A DNA stretch of 64,000 nucleotides from Eutreptiella sp. 'Long Island Sound 2002' (GCA_964036045.1 OZ038382.1:43416090-43480089); one strand, 5' to 3'; positions 1 through 15,000 are shown, counted from the stretch's first letter. The notes: generated by a model not told the origin, from the sequence alone. Numbers and translations are program-made.

Positions 1-3000
1 CTGTACGCGTGCTTTCGTAAAGTGGCACCTTTCGCCCTACCCGTTGAAGTTTTCGCTCTGGTCCACTGCCACCACACACCCACACTGCCATTGCACCCCC
101 CGCCACCCCCGCGCGCGCGCGCTCGCTCGCCTCGTCTCGTCAAGCCAAGGCATGGCTGGCTTGGCTTGGCATGGTATGGTATGGCTTGGTGTGAGAGCCA
201 GGTGCTTTCATAATGAAGTGTGGTGATACTTGCCGACACAATATCTCAAAATTGAATTCGGGACTTTCTGTCAAGTTATTGCAGCTCCCCCTTCAGCGTT
301 CCGGGAAGGCATTAGAAGAAAATTTAGAAGGGGCATGTTCCATATTTTTGCAAAAAAGTTTCATTTTGGTACGCCACATTTATTGGATTTTCAGGTTGCT
401 GCGTGGTGGTTGGCTAGGCTGTACGCGTGCTTTCGTAAAGTGGCACCTTTCGCCCTACCCGTTGAAGTTTTCGCTCTGGTCCACTGCCACCACACACCCA
501 CACTGCCATTGCACCCCCCGCCACCCCCGCGCGCGCGCGCTCGCTCGCCTCGTCTCGTCAAGCCAAGGCATGGCTGGCTTGGCTTGGCATGGTATGGTAT
601 GGCTTGGTGTGAGAGCCAGGTGCTTTCATAATGAAGTGTGGTGATACTTGCCGACACAATATCTCAAAATTGAATTTCGGGACTTTCTGTCAAGTTATTG
701 CAGCTCCCCCTTCAGCGTTCCGGGAAGGCATTAGAAGAAAATTTAGAAGGGGCATGTTCCATATTTTTGCAAAAAAGTTTCATTTTGGTACGCCACATTT
801 ATTGGATTTTCAGGTTGCTGCGTGGTGGTTGGCTAGGCTGTACGCGTGCTTTCGTAAAGTGGCACCTTCCGCCCTACCCGTTGAAGTTTTCGCTCTGGTC
901 CACTGCCACCACACACCCACACTGCCATTGCACCCCCCGCCACCCCCGCGCGCGCGCGCTCGCTCGCCTCGTCTCGTCAAGCCAAGGCATGGCTGGCTTG
1001 GCTTGGCATGGTATGGTATGGCTTGGTGTGAGAGCCAGGTGCTTTCATAATGAAGTGTGGTGATACTTGCCGACACAATATCTCAAAATTGAATTCGGGA
1101 CTTTCTGTCAAGTTATTGCAGCCCCCCCTTCAGCGTTCCGGGAAGGCATTAGAAGAAAATTTAGAAGGGGCATGTTCCATATTTTTGCAAAAAAGTTTCA
1201 TTTTGGTACGCCACATTTATTGGATTTTCAGGTTGCTGCGTGGTGGTTGGCTAGGCTGTACGCGTGCTTTCGTAAAGTGGCACCTTTGGCCCTACCCGTT
1301 GAAGTTTTCGCTCTGGTCCACTGCCACCACACACCCACACTGCCATTGCACCCCCCGCCACCCCCGCGCGCGCGCGCTCGCTCGCCTCGTCTCGTCAAGC
1401 CAAGGCATGGCTGGCTTGGCTTGGCATGGTATGGTATGGCTTGGTGTGAGAGCCAGGTGCTTTCATAATGAAGTGTGGTGATACTTGCCGACACAATATC
1501 TCGAAATTGAATTCGGGACTTTCTGTCAAGTTATTGCAGCTCCCCCTTCAGCGTTCCGGGAAGGCATTAGAAGAAAATTTAGAAGGGGCATGTTCCATAT
1601 TTTTGCAAAAAAGTTTCATTTTGGTACGCCACATTTATTGGATTTTCAGGTTGCTGCGTGGTGGTTGGCTAGGCTGTACGCGTGCTTTCGTAAAGTGGCA
1701 CCTTTGGCCCTACCCGTTGAAGTTTTCGCTCTGGTCCACTGCCACCACACACCCACACTGCCATTGCACCCCCCGCCACCCCCGCGCGCGCGCGCTCGCT
1801 CGCCTCGTCTCGTCAAGCCAAGGCATGGCTGGCTTGGCTTGGCATGGTATGGTATGGCTTGGTGTGAGAGCCAGGTGCTTTCATAATGAAGTGTGGTGAT
1901 ACTTGCCGACACAATATCTCGAAATTGAATTCGGGACTTTCTGTCAAGTTATTGCAGCTCCCCCTTCAGCGTTCCGGGAAGGCATTAGAAGAAAATTTAG
2001 AAGGGGCATGTTCCATATTTTTGCAAAAAAGTTTCATTTTGGTACGCCACATTTATTGGATTTTCAGGTTGCTGCGTGGTGGTTGGCTAGGCTGTACGCG
2101 TGCTTTCGTAAAGTGGCACCTTTCGCCCTACCCGTTGAAGTTTTCGCTCTGGTCCACTGCCACCACACACCCACACTGCCATTGCACCCCCCGCCACCCC
2201 CGCGCGCGCGCGCTCGCTCGCCTCGTCTCGTCAAGCCAAGGCATGGCTGGCTTGGCTTGGCATGGTATGGTATGGCTTGGTGTGAGAGCCAGGTGCTTTC
2301 ATAATGAAGTGTGGTGATACTTGCCGACACAATATCTCAAAATTGAATTCGGGACTTTCTGTCAAGTTATTGCAGCTCCCCCTTCAGCGTTCCGGGAAGG
2401 CATTAGAAGAAAATTTAGAAGGGGCATGTTCCATATTTTTGCAAAAAAGTTTCATTTTGGTACGCCACATTTATTGGATTTTCAGGTTGCTGCGTGGTGG
2501 TTGGCTAGGCTGTACGCGTGCTTTCGTAAAGTGGCACCTTTGGCCCTACCCGTTGAAGTTTTCGCTCTGGTCCACTGCCACCACACACCCACACTGCCAT
2601 TGCACCCCCCGCCACCCCCGCGCGCGCGCGCTCGCTCGCCTCGTCTCGTCAAGCCAAGGCATGGCTGGCTTGGCTTGGCATGGTATGGTATGGCTTGGTG
2701 TGAGAGCCAGGTGCTTTCATAATGAAGTGTGGTGATACTTGCCGACACAATATCTCAAAATTGAAGTCGGGACTTTCTGTCAAGTTATTGCAGCTCCCCC
2801 TTCAGCGTTCCGGGAAGGCATTAGAAGAAAATTTAGAAGGGGCATGTTCCATATTTTTGCAAAAAAGTTTCATTTTGGTACGCCACATTTATTGGATTTT
2901 CAGGTTGCTGCGTGGTGGTTGGCTAGGCTGTACGCGTGCTTTCGTAAAGTGGCACCTTTGGCCCTACCCGTTGAAGTTTTCGCTCTGGTCCACTGCCACC

Positions 3001-6000
3001 ACACACCCACACTGCCATTGCACCCCCCGCCACCCCCGCGCGCGCGCGCTCGCTCGCCTCGTCTCGTCAAGCCAAGGCATGGCTGGCTTGGCTTGGCATG
3101 GTATGGTATGGCTTGGTGTGAGAGCCAGGTGCTTTCATAATGAAGTGTGGTGATACTTGCCGACACAATATCTCAAAATTGAATTCGGGACTTTCTGTCA
3201 AGTTATTGCAGCTCCCCATTCAGCGTTCCTGGAAGGCATTAGAAGAAAATTTAGAAGGGGCATGTTCCATATTTTTGCAAAAAAGTTTCATTTTGGTACG
3301 CCACATTTATTGGATTTTCAGGTTGCTGCGTGGTGGTTGGCTAGGGTGTACGCGTGCTTTCGTAAAGTGGCACATTTCGCCCTACCCGTTGAATTTTTCG
3401 CTCTGGTCCACTGCCACCACACACCCACACTGCCATTGCACCCCCCGCCACCCCCGCGCGCGCGCGCTCGCTCGCCTCGTCTCGTCAAGCCAAGGCATGG
3501 CTGGCTTGGCTTGGCATGGTATGGTATGGCTTGGTGTGAGAGCCAGGTGCTTTCATAATGAAGTGTGGTGATACTTGCCGACACAATATCTCAAAATTGA
3601 ATTCGGGACTTTCTGTCAAGTTATTGCAGCTCCCCCTTCAGCGTTCCGGGAAGGCATTAGAAGAAAATTTAGAAGGGGCATGTTCCATATTTTTGCAAAA
3701 AAGTTTCATTTTGGTACGCCACATTTATTGGATTTTCAGGTTGCTGCGTGGTGGTTGGCTAGGCTGTACGCGTGCTTTCGTAAAGTGGCACCTTTGGCCC
3801 TACCCGTTGAGGTTTTCGCTCTGGTCCACTGCCACCACACACCCACACTGCCATTGCACCCCCCGCCACCCCCGCGCGCGCGCGCTCGCTCGCCTCGTCT
3901 CGTCAAGCCAAGGCATGGCTGGCTTGGCTTGGCATGGTATGGTATGGCTTGGTGTGAGAGCCAGGTGCTTTCGTAATGAAGTGTGGTGATACTTGCCGAC
4001 ACAATATCTCAAAATTGAATTCGGGACTTTCTGTCAAGTTATTGCAGCTCCCCCTTCAGCGTTCCGGGAAGGCATTAGAAGAAAATTTAGAAGGGGCATG
4101 TTCCATATTTTTGCAAAAAAGTTTCATTATGGTACGCCGCATTTATTGGATTTTCAGGTTGCTGCGTGGTGGTTGGCTAGGCTGTACGCGTGCTTTCGTA
4201 AAGTGGCACCTTTGGCCCTACCCGTTGAAGTTTTCGCTCTGGTCCACTGCCACCACACACCCACACTGCCATTGCACCCCCCGCCACCCCCGCGCGCGCG
4301 CGCTCGCTCGCCTCGTCTCGTCAAGCCAAGGCATGGCTGGCTTGGCTTGGCATGGTATGGTATGGCTTGGTGTGAGAGCCAGGTGCTTTCATAATGAAGT
4401 GTGGTGATACTTGCCGACACAATATCTCAAAATTGAATTCGGGACTTTCTGTCAAGTTATTGCAGCTCCCCCTTCAGCGTTCCGGGAAGGCATTAGAAGA
4501 AAATTTAGAAGGGGCATGTTCCATATTTTTGCAAAAAAGTTTCATTTTGGTACGCCACATTTATTTGATTTTCAGGTTGCTGCGTGGTGGTTGGCTAGGC
4601 TGTACGCGTGCTTTCGTAAAGTGGCACCTTTCGCCCTACCCGTTGAAGTTTTCGCTCTGGTCCACTGCCACCACACACCCACACTGCCATTGCACCCCCC
4701 GCCACCCCCGCGCGCGCGCGCTCGCTCGCCTCGTCTCGTCAAGCCAAGGCATGGCTGGCTTGGCTTGGCATGGTATGGTATGGCTTGGTGTGGGAGCCAG
4801 GTGCTTTCATAATGAAGTGTGGTGATACTTGCCGACACAATATCTCAAAATTGAATTCGGGACTTTCTGTCAAGTTATTGCAGCTCCCCCTTCAGCGTTC
4901 CGGGAAGGCATTAGAAGAAAATTTAGAAGGGGCATGTTCCATATTTTTGCAAAAAAGTTTCATTTTGGTACGCCACATTTATTGGATTTTCAGGTTGCTG
5001 CGTGGTGGTTGGCTAGGCTGTACGCGTGCTTTCGTAAAGTGGCACCATTCGCCCTACCCGTTGAAGTTTTCGCTCTGGTCCACTGCCACCACACACCCAC
5101 ACTGCCATTGCACCCCCCGCCACCCCCCCGCGCGCGCGCTCGCTCGCCTCGTCTCGTCAAGCCAAGGCATGGCTGGCTTGGCTTGGCATGGTATGGTATG
5201 GCTTGGTGTGAGAGCCAGGTGCTTTCATAATGAAGTGTGGTGATACTTGCCGACACAATATCTCAAAATTGATTTCGGGACTTTCTGTCAAGTTATTGCA
5301 GCCCCCCCTTCAGCGTTCCGGGAAGGCATTAGAAGAAAATTTAGAAGGGGCATGTTCCATATTTTTGCAAAAAAGTTTCATTTTGGTACGCCACATTTAT
5401 TGGATTTTCAGGTTGCTGCGTGGTGGTTGGCTAGGCTGTACGCGTGCTTTCGTAAAGTGGCACCTTTGGCCCTACCCGTTGAAGTTTTCGCTCTGGTCCA
5501 CTGCCACCACACACCCACACTGCCATTGCACCCCCCGCCACCCCCGCGCGCGCGCGCTCGCTCGCCTCGTCTCGTCAAGCCAAGGCATGGCTGGCTTGGC
5601 TTGGCATGGTATGGTATGGCTTGGTGTGAGAGCCAGGTGCTTTCATAATGAAGTGTGGTGATACTTGCCGACACAATATCTCAAAATTGAATTCGGGACT
5701 TTCTGTCAAGTTATTGCAGCTCCCCCTTCAGCGTTCCGGGAAGGCATTAGAAGAAAATTTAGAAGGGGCATGTTCCATATTTTTGCAAAAAAGTTTCATT
5801 CTGGTACGCCACATTTATTGGATTTTCAGGTTGCTGCGTGGTGGTTGGCTAGGCTGTACGCGTGCTTTCGTAAAGTGGCACCTTTCGCCCTACCCGTTGA
5901 AGTTTTCGCTCTGGTCCACTGCCACCACACACCCACACTGCCATTGCACCCCCCGCCACCCCCGCGCGCGCGCGCTCGCTCGCCTCGTCTCGTCAAGCCA

Positions 6001-9000
6001 AGGCATGGCTGGCTTGGCTTGGCATGGTATGGTATGGCTTGGTGTGAGAGCCAGGTGCTTTCATAATGAAGTGTGGTGATACTTGCCGACACAATATCTC
6101 AAAATTGAATTCGGGACTTTCTGTCAAGTTATTGCAGCTCCCCCTTCAGCGTTCCGGGAAGGCATTAGAAGAAAATTTAGAAGGGGCATGTTCCATATTT
6201 CTGCAAAAAAGTTTCATTCTGGTACGCCACATTTATTGGATTTTCAGGTTGCTGCGTGGTGGTTCTCTAGGCTGTACGCGTGCTTTCGTAAAGTGGCACC
6301 TTTCGCCCTACCCGTTGAAGTTTTCGCTCTGGTCCACTGCCACCACACACCCACACTGCCATTGCACCCCCCGCCACCCCCGCGCGCGCGCGCTCGCTCG
6401 CCTCGTCTCGTCAAGCCAAGGCATGGCTGGCTTGGCTTGGCATGGTATGGTATGGCTTGGTGTGAGAGCTAGGTGCTTTCATAATGAAGTGTGGTGATAC
6501 TTGCCGACACAATATCTCAAAATTGAATTCGGGACTTTCTGCCAAGTTATTGCAGCTCCCCCTTCAGCGTTCCGGGAAGGCATTAGAAGAAAATTTAGAA
6601 GGGGCATGTTCCATATTTTTGCAAAAAAGTTTCATTTTGGTACGCCACATTTATTGGATTTTCAGGTTGCTGCGTGGTGGTTGGCTAGGCTGTACGCGTG
6701 CTTTCGTAAAGTGGCACCTTTGGCCCTACCCGTTGAAGTTTTCGCTCTGGTCCACTGCCACCACACACCCACACTGCCATTGCACCCCCCGCCAGCCCCG
6801 CGCGCGCGCGCTTGCTCGCCCCGTCTCGTCAAGCCAAGGCATGGCTGGCTTGGCTTGGCATGGTATGGTATGGCTTGGTGTGAGAGCCAGGTGCTTTCAT
6901 AATGAAGTGTGGTGATACTTGCCGACACAATATCTCAAAATTGAATTCGGGACTTTCTGTCAAGTTATTGCAGCTCCCCCTTCAGCGTTCCGGGAAGGCA
7001 TTAGAAGAAAATTTAGAAGGGGCATGTTCGGGATTTTTGCAAAAAAGTTTCATTCTGGTACGCCATATTTATTGGATTTTCAGGTTGCTGCGTGGTGGTT
7101 GGCTAGGCTGTACGCGTGCTTTCGTAAAGTGGCACCTTTCGCCCTACCCGTTGAAGTTTTCGCTCTGGTTCACTGCCACCACACACCCACACTGCCATTG
7201 CACCCCCCGCCACCCCCGCGCGCGCGCGCTCGCTCGCCTCGTCTCGTCAAGCCAAGGCATGGCTGGCTTGGCTTGGCATGGTATGGTATGGCTTGGTGTG
7301 AGAGCCAGGTGCTTTCATAATGAAGTGTGGTGATACTTGCCGACACAATATCTCAAAATTGAATTCGGGACTTTCTGTCAAGTTATTGCAGCTCCCCCTT
7401 CAGCGTTCCGGGAAGGCATTAGAAGAAAATTTAGAAGGGGCATGTTCCATATTTTTGCAAAAAAGTTTCATTTTGGTACTCAACATTTATTGGATTTTCA
7501 GGTTGCTGCGTGGTGGTTGGCTAGGCTGTACGCGTGCTTTCGTAAAGTGGCACCTTTGGCCCTACCCGTTGAAGTTTTCGCTCTGGTCCACTGCCACCAC
7601 ACACCCACACTGCCATTGCACCCCCCGGCACCCCCGCGCGCGCGCGCTTGCTCGCCTCGTCTCGTCAAGCCAAGGCATGGCTGGCTTGGCTTGGCATGGT
7701 ATGGTATGGCTTGGTGTGAGAGCCAGGTGCTTTCATAATGAAGTGTGGTGATACTTGCCGACACAATATCTCAAAATTGAATTCGGGATTTTCTGTCAAG
7801 TTATTGCAGCTCCCCCTTCAGCGTTCCGGGAAGGCATTAGAAGAAAATTTAGAAGGGGCATGTTCCATATTTTTGCAAAAAAGTTTCATTTTGGGACGCC
7901 ACATTTATTGGATTTTCAGGTTGCTGCGTGGTGGTTGGCTAGGCTGTACGCGTGCTTTCGTAAAGTGGCACCTTTCGCCCTACCCGTTGAAGTTTTCGCT
8001 CTGGTCCACTGCCACCACACACCCACACTGCCATTGCACCCCCCGCCACCCCCGCGCGCGCGCGCTCGCTCGCCTCGTCTCGTCAAGCCAAGGCATGGCT
8101 GGCTTGGCTTGGCATGGTATGGTATGGCTTGGTGTGAGAGCCAGGTGCTTTCATAATGAAGTGTGGTGATACTTGCCGACACAATATCTCAAAATTGAAT
8201 TCGGGACTTTCTGTCAAGTTATTGCAGCTCCCCCTTCAGCGTTCCGGGAAGGCATTATAAGAAAATTTAGAAGGGGCATGTTCCATATTTTTGCAAAAAA
8301 GTTTCATTTTGGTACGCCACATTTATTGGATTTTCAGGTTGCTGCGTGGTGGTTGGCTAGGCTGTACGCGTGCTTTCGTAAAGTGGCACCTTTGGCCCTA
8401 CCCGTTGAAGTTTTCGCTCTGGTCCACTGCCACCACACACCCACACTGCCATTGCACCCCCCGCCACCCCCGCGCGCGCGCGCTCGCTCGCCTCGTCTCG
8501 TCAAGCCAAGGCATGGCTGGCTTGGCTTGGCATGGTATGGTATGGCTTGGTGTGAGAGCCAGGTGCTTTCATAATGAAGTGTGGTGATACTTGCCGACAC
8601 AATATCTCAAAATTGAATTCGGGACTTTCTGTCAAGTTATTGCAGCTCCCCCTTCAGCGTTCCGGGAAGGCATTAGAAGAAAATTTAGAAGGGGCATGTT
8701 CCATATTTTTGCAAAAAAGTTTCATTTTGGTACGCCACATTTATTGGATTTTCAGGTTGCTGCGTGGTGGTTGGCTAGGCTGTACGCGTGCTTTCGTAAA
8801 GTGGCACCTTTCGCCCTACCCGTTGAAGTTTTCGCTCTGGTCCACTGCCACCACACACCCACACTGCCATTGCACCCCCCGCCACCCCCGCGCGCGCGCG
8901 CTCGCTCGCCTCGTCCCGTCAAGCCAAGGCATGGCTGGCTTGGCTTGGCATGGTATGGTATGGCTTGGTGTGAGAGCCAGGTGCTTTCATAATGAAGTGT

Positions 9001-12000
9001 GGTGATACTTGCCGACACAATATCTCAAAATTGAATTCGGGACTTTCTGTCAAGTTATTGCAGCTCCCCCTTCACCGTTCCGGGAAGGCATTAGAAGAAA
9101 ATTTAGAAGGGGCATGTTCCATATTTTTGCAAAAAAGTTTCATTTTGGTACGCCACATTTATTGGATTCTCAGGTTGCTGCGTGGTGGTTGGCTAGGCTG
9201 TACGCGTGCTTTCGTAGAGTGGCACCTTTCGCCCTACCCGTTGAAGTTTTCGCTCTGGTCCACTGCCACCACACACCCACACTGCCATTGCACCCCCCGC
9301 CACCCCCGCGCGCGCGCGCTCGCTCGCCTCGTCTCGTCAAACCAAGGCATGGCTGGCTTGGCTTGGCATGGTATGGTATGGCTTGGTGTGAGAGCCAGGT
9401 GCTTTCATAATGAAGTGTGGTGATACTTGCCGACACAATATCTCAAAATTGAATTCGGGACTTTCTGTCAAGTTATTGCAGCTCCCCCTTCAGCGTTCCG
9501 GGAAGGCATTAGAAGAAAATTTAGAAGGGGCATGTTCCATATTTTTGCAAAAAAGTTTCATTTTGGTACGCCACATTTATTGGATTTTCAGGTTGCTGCG
9601 TGGTGGTTGGCTAGGCTGTACGCGTGCTTTCGTAAAGTGGCACCTTTGGCCCTACCCGTTGAAGTTTTTGCTCTGGTCCACTGCCACCACACACCCACAC
9701 TGCCATTGCACCCCCCGCCACCCCCGCGCGCGCGCGCTCGCTCGCCTCGTCTCGTCAAACCAAGGCATGGCTGGCTTGGCTTGGCATGGTATGGTATGGC
9801 TTGGTGTGAGAGCCAGGTGCTTTCATAATGAAGTGTGGTGATACTTGCCGACACAATATCTCAAAATTGAATTCGGGACTTTCTGTCAAGTTATTGCGGC
9901 TCCCCCTTCAGTGTTCCGGGAAGGCATTAGAAGAAAATTTAGAAGAGGCATGTTCCATATTTTTGCAAAAAAGTTTCATTTTGGTACGCCACATTTATTG
10001 GATTTTCAGGTTGCTGCGTGGTGGTTGGCTAGGCTGTACGCGTGCTTTCGTAAAGTGGCACCTTTCGCCCTACCCGTTGAAGTTTTCGCTCTGGTCCACT
10101 GCCACCACACACCCACACTGCCATTGCACCCCCCGCCACCCCCGCGCGCGCGCGCTCGCTCGCCTCGTCTCGTCAAGCCAAGGCATGGCTGGCTTGGCTT
10201 GGCATGGTATGGTATGGCTTGGTGTGAGAGCCAGGTGCTTTCATAATGAAGTGTGGTGATACTTGCCGACACAATATCTCAAAATTGAATTCGGGACTTT
10301 CTGTCAAGTTATTGCAGCTCCCCCTTCACTGTTCCGGGAAGGCATTAGAAGAAAATTTAGAAGGGGCATGTTCCATATTTTTGCAAAAAAGTTTCATTTT
10401 GGTACGCCACATTTATTGGATTTTCAGGTTGCTGCGTGGTGGTTGGCTAGGCTGTACGCGTGCTTTCGTAAAGTGGCACCTTTGGCCCTACCCGGTGAAG
10501 TTTTCGCTCTGGTCCACTGCCACCACACACCCACACTGCCATTGCACCCCCCGCCACCCCCGCGCGCGCGCGCTCGCTCGCCTCGTCTCGTCAAGCCAAG
10601 GCATGGCTGGCTTTGCTTGGCATGGTATGGTATGGCTTGGTGTGAGAGCCAGGTGCTTTCATAATGAAGTGTGGTGATACTTGCCGACACAATATCTCAA
10701 AATTGAATTCCGGACTTTCTGTCAAGTTATTGCAGCTCCCCCTTCAGCGTTCCGGGAAGGCATTAGAAGAAAATTTAGAAGGGGCATGTTCCATATTTTT
10801 GCAAAAAAGTTTCATTCTGGTACGCCACATTTATTGGATTTTCAGGTTGCTGCGTGGTGGTTGGCTAGGCTGTACGCGTGCTTTCGTAAAGTGGCACCTT
10901 TCGCCCTACCCGTTGAAGTTTTCGCTCTGGTCCACTGCCACCACACACCCACACTGCCGTTGCACCCCCCGCCACCCCCGCGCGCGCGCGCTCGCTCGCC
11001 TCGTCTCGTCAAACCAAGGCATGGCTGGCTTGGCTTGGCATGGTATGGTATGGCTTGGTGTGAGAGCCAGGTGCTTTCATAATGAAGTGTGGTGATACTT
11101 GCCGACACAATATCTCAAAATTGAATTCGGGACTTTCTGTCAAGTTATTGCAGCTCCCCCTTCAGCGTTCCCGGAAGGCATTAGAAGAAAATTTAGAAGG
11201 GGCATGTTCCATATTTTTGCAAAAAAGTTTCATTTTGGTACGCCACATTTATTGGATTTTCAGGTTGCTGCGTGGTGGTTGGCTAGGCTGTACACGTGCT
11301 TTCGTAAACTGGCACCTTTGGCCCTACCCGTTGAAGTTTTCGCTCTGGTCCACTGCCACCACACACCCACACTGCCATTGCACCCCCCGCCACCCCCGCG
11401 CGCGCGCGCTCGCTCGCCTCGTCTCGTCAAGCCAAGGCATGGCTGGCTTGGCTTGGCATGGTATGGTATGGCTTGGTGTGAGAGCCAGGTGCTTTCATAA
11501 TGAAGTGTGGTGATACTTGCCGACACAATATCTCAAAATTGAATTCGGGACTTTCTGTCAAGTTATTGCAGCTCCCCCTTCAGCGTTCCGGGAAGGCATT
11601 AGAAGAAAATTTAGAAGGGGCATGTTCCATATTTTTGCAAAAAAGTTTCATTTTGGTACGCCACATTTATTGGATTTTCAGGTTGCTGCGTGGTGGTTGG
11701 CTAGGCTGTACGCGTGCTTTCGTAAAGTGGCACCTTTCGCCCTACCCGTTGAAGTTTTCGCTCTGGTCCACTGCCACCACACACCCACACTGCCATTGCA
11801 CCCCCCGCCACCCCCGCGCGCGCGCGCTCGCTCGCCTCGTCTCGTCAAGCCAAGGCATGGCTGGCTTGGCTTGGCATGGTATGGTATGGCTTGGTGTGAG
11901 AGCCAGGTGCTTTCATAATGAAGTGTGGTGATACTTGCCGACACAATATCTCAAAATTGAATTCGGGACTTTCTGTCAAGTTATTGCAGCTCCCCCTTCA

Positions 12001-15000
12001 GCGTTTCGGGAAGGCATTAGAAGAAAATTTAGAAGGGGCATGTTCCATATTTTTGCAAAAAAGTTTCATTTTGGTACGCCAAATTTATTGGATTTTCAGG
12101 TTGCTGCGTGGTGGTTGGCTAGGCTGTACGCGTGCTTTCGTAAAGTGGCACCTTTGGCCCTACCCGTTCAAGTTTCCGCTCTGGTCCACTGCCACCACAC
12201 ACCCACACTGCCATTGCACCCCCCGCCACCCCCGCGCGCGCGCGCTCGCTCGCCTCGTCTCGTCAAACCAAGGCATGGCTGGCTTGGCTTGGCATGGTAT
12301 GGTATGGCTTGGTGTGAGAGCCAGGTGCTTTCATAATGAAGTGTGGTGATACTTGCCGACACAATATCTCAAAATTGAATTCGGGACTTTCTGTCAAGTT
12401 ATTGCAGCTCCCCCTTCAGCGTTCCGGGAAGGCATTAGAAGAAAATTTAGAAGGGGCATGTTCCATATTTTTGCAAAAAAGTTTCATTTTGGTACGCCAC
12501 ATTTATTGGTATTTCAGGTTGCTGCGTGGTGGTTGGCTAGGCTGTACGCGTGCTTTCGTAAAGTGGCACCTTTGGCCCTACCCGTTGAAGTTTTTGCTCT
12601 GGTCCACTGCCACCACACACCCACACTGCCATTGCACCCCCCGCCACCCCCGCGCGCGCGCGCTCGCTCGCCTCGTCTCGTCAAGCCAAGGCATGGCTGG
12701 CTTGGCTTGGCATGGTATGGTATGGCTTGGTGTGAGAGCCAGGTGCTTTCATAATGAAGTGTGGTGATACTTGCCGACACAATATCTCAAAATTGAATTC
12801 GGGACTTTCTGTCAAGTTATTGCAGCTCCCCCTTCAGCGTTCCGGGAAGGCATTAGAAGAAAGTTTAGAAGGGGCATGTTCCATATTTTTGCAAAAAAGT
12901 TTCATTTTGGTACGCCACATTTATTGGATTTTCAGGTTGCTGCGTGGTGGTTGGCTAGGCTGTACGCGTGCTTTCGTAAAGTGGCACCTTTGGCCCTACC
13001 CGTTGAAGTTTTCGCTCTGGTCCACTGCCACCACACACCCACACTGCCATTGCAGCCCCCGCCACCCCCGCGCGCGCGCGCTCGCTCGCCTCGTCTCGTC
13101 AAGCCAAGGCATGGCTGGCTTGGCTTGGCATGGTATGGTATGGCTTGGTGTGAGAGCCAGGTGCTTTCATAATGAAGTGTGGTGATACTTGCCGACACAA
13201 TATCTCAAAATTGAATTCGGGACTTTCTGTCAAGTTATTGCAGCTCCCCCTTCAGCGTTCCGGGAAGGCATTAGAAGAAAATTTAGAAGGGGCATGTTCC
13301 ATATTTTTGCAAAAAAGTTTCATTTTGGTACGCCACATTTATTGGATTTTCAGGTTGCTGCGTGGTGGTTGGCTAGGCTGTACGCGTGCTTTCGTAAAGT
13401 GGCACCTTTGGCCCTACCCGTTGAAGTTTTCGCTCTGGTCCACTGCCACCACACACCCACACTGCCATTGCACCCCCCGCCACCCCCGCGCGCGCGCGCT
13501 CGCTCGCCTCGTCTCGTCAAGCCAAGGCATGGCTGGCTTGGCTTGGCATGGTATGGTATGGCTTGGTGTGAGAGCCAGGTGCTTTCATAATGAAGTGTGG
13601 TGATACTTGCCGACACAATATCTCAAAATTGAATTCGGGACTTTCTGTCAAGTTATTGCAGCTCCCCCTTCAGCGTTCCGGGAAGGCATTAGAAGAAAAT
13701 TTAGAAGGGGCATGTTCCATATTTTTGCAAAAAAGTTTCATTTTGGTACGCCACATTTATTGGATTTTCAGGTTGCTGCGTGGTGGTTGGCTAGGCTGTA
13801 CGCGTGCTTTCGTAAAGTGGCACCTTTCGCCCTACCCGTTGAAGTTTTCGCTCTGGTCCACTGCCACCACACACCCACACTGCCATTGCACCCCCCGCCA
13901 CCCCCGCGCGCGCGCGCTCGCTCGCCTCGTCTCGTCAAACCAAGGCATGGCTGGCTTGGCTTGGCATGGTATGGTATGGCTTGGTGTGAGAGCCAGGTGC
14001 TTTCATAATGAAGTGTGGTGATACTTGCCGACACAATATCTCAAAATTGAATTCGGGACGTTCTGTCAAGTTATTGCAGCTCCCCCTTCAGCGTTCCGGG
14101 AAGGCATTAGAAGAAAATTTAGAAGGGGCATGTTCCATATTTTTGCAAAAAAGTTTCATTTTGGTACGCCACATTTATTGGATTTTCAGGTTGCTGCGTG
14201 GTGGTTGGCTAGGCTGTACGCGTGCTTTCGTAAAGTGGCACCTTTGGCCCTACCCGTTGAAGTTTTCGCTCTGGTCGACTGCCACCACACACCCACACTG
14301 CCATTGCACCCCCCGCCACCCCCGCGCGCGCGCGCTCGCTCGCCTCGTCTCGTCAAGCCAAGGCATGGCTGGCTTGGCTTGGCATGGTATGGTATGGCTT
14401 GGTGTGAGAGCCAGGTGCTTTCATAATGAAGTGTGGTGATACTTGCCGACACAATATCTCAAAATTGAATTCGGGACTTTCTGTCAAGTTATTGCAGCTC
14501 CCCCTTCAGCGTTCCGGGAAGGCATTAGAAGAAAATTTAGAAGGGGCATGTTCCATATTTTTGCAAAAAAGTTTCATTTTGGTACGCCACATTTATTGGA
14601 TTTTCAGGTTGCTGCGTGGTGGTTGGCTAGGCTGTACGCGTGCTTTCGTAAAGTGGCACCTTTCGCCCTACCCGTTGAAGTTTTCGCTCTGGTCCACTGC
14701 CACCACACATCAACACTGCCATTGCACCCCCCGCCACCCCCCCGCGCGCGCGCTCGCTCGCCTCGTCTCGTCAAGCCAAGGCATGGCTGGCTTGGCTTGG
14801 CATGGTATGGTATGGCTTGGTGTGAGAGCCAGGTGCTTTCATAATGAAGTGTGGTGATACTTGCCGACACAATATCTCAAAATTGAATTCGGGACTTTCT
14901 GTCAAGTTATTGCAGCTCCCCCTTCAGCGTTCCGGGAAGGCATTAGAAGAAAATTTAGAAGGGGCATGTTCCATATTTTTGCAAAAAAGTTTCATTTTGG

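Noticed and set aside
213-630. CENP-B box or RNA polymerase III A/B boxes in the monomer
   Set aside because: TTCG-containing segments lack the other required CENP-B positions, and no B-box consensus is present next to the A-box-like TGGCTAGGCTG.
213-644. Repeated 143-, 133- and 88-codon open frames in the satellite taken as genes
   Set aside because: They recur in every monomer, overlap one another on both strands, show mainly amino-acid-changing variants, and several monomers carry stops. They are a by-product of the monomer sequence.
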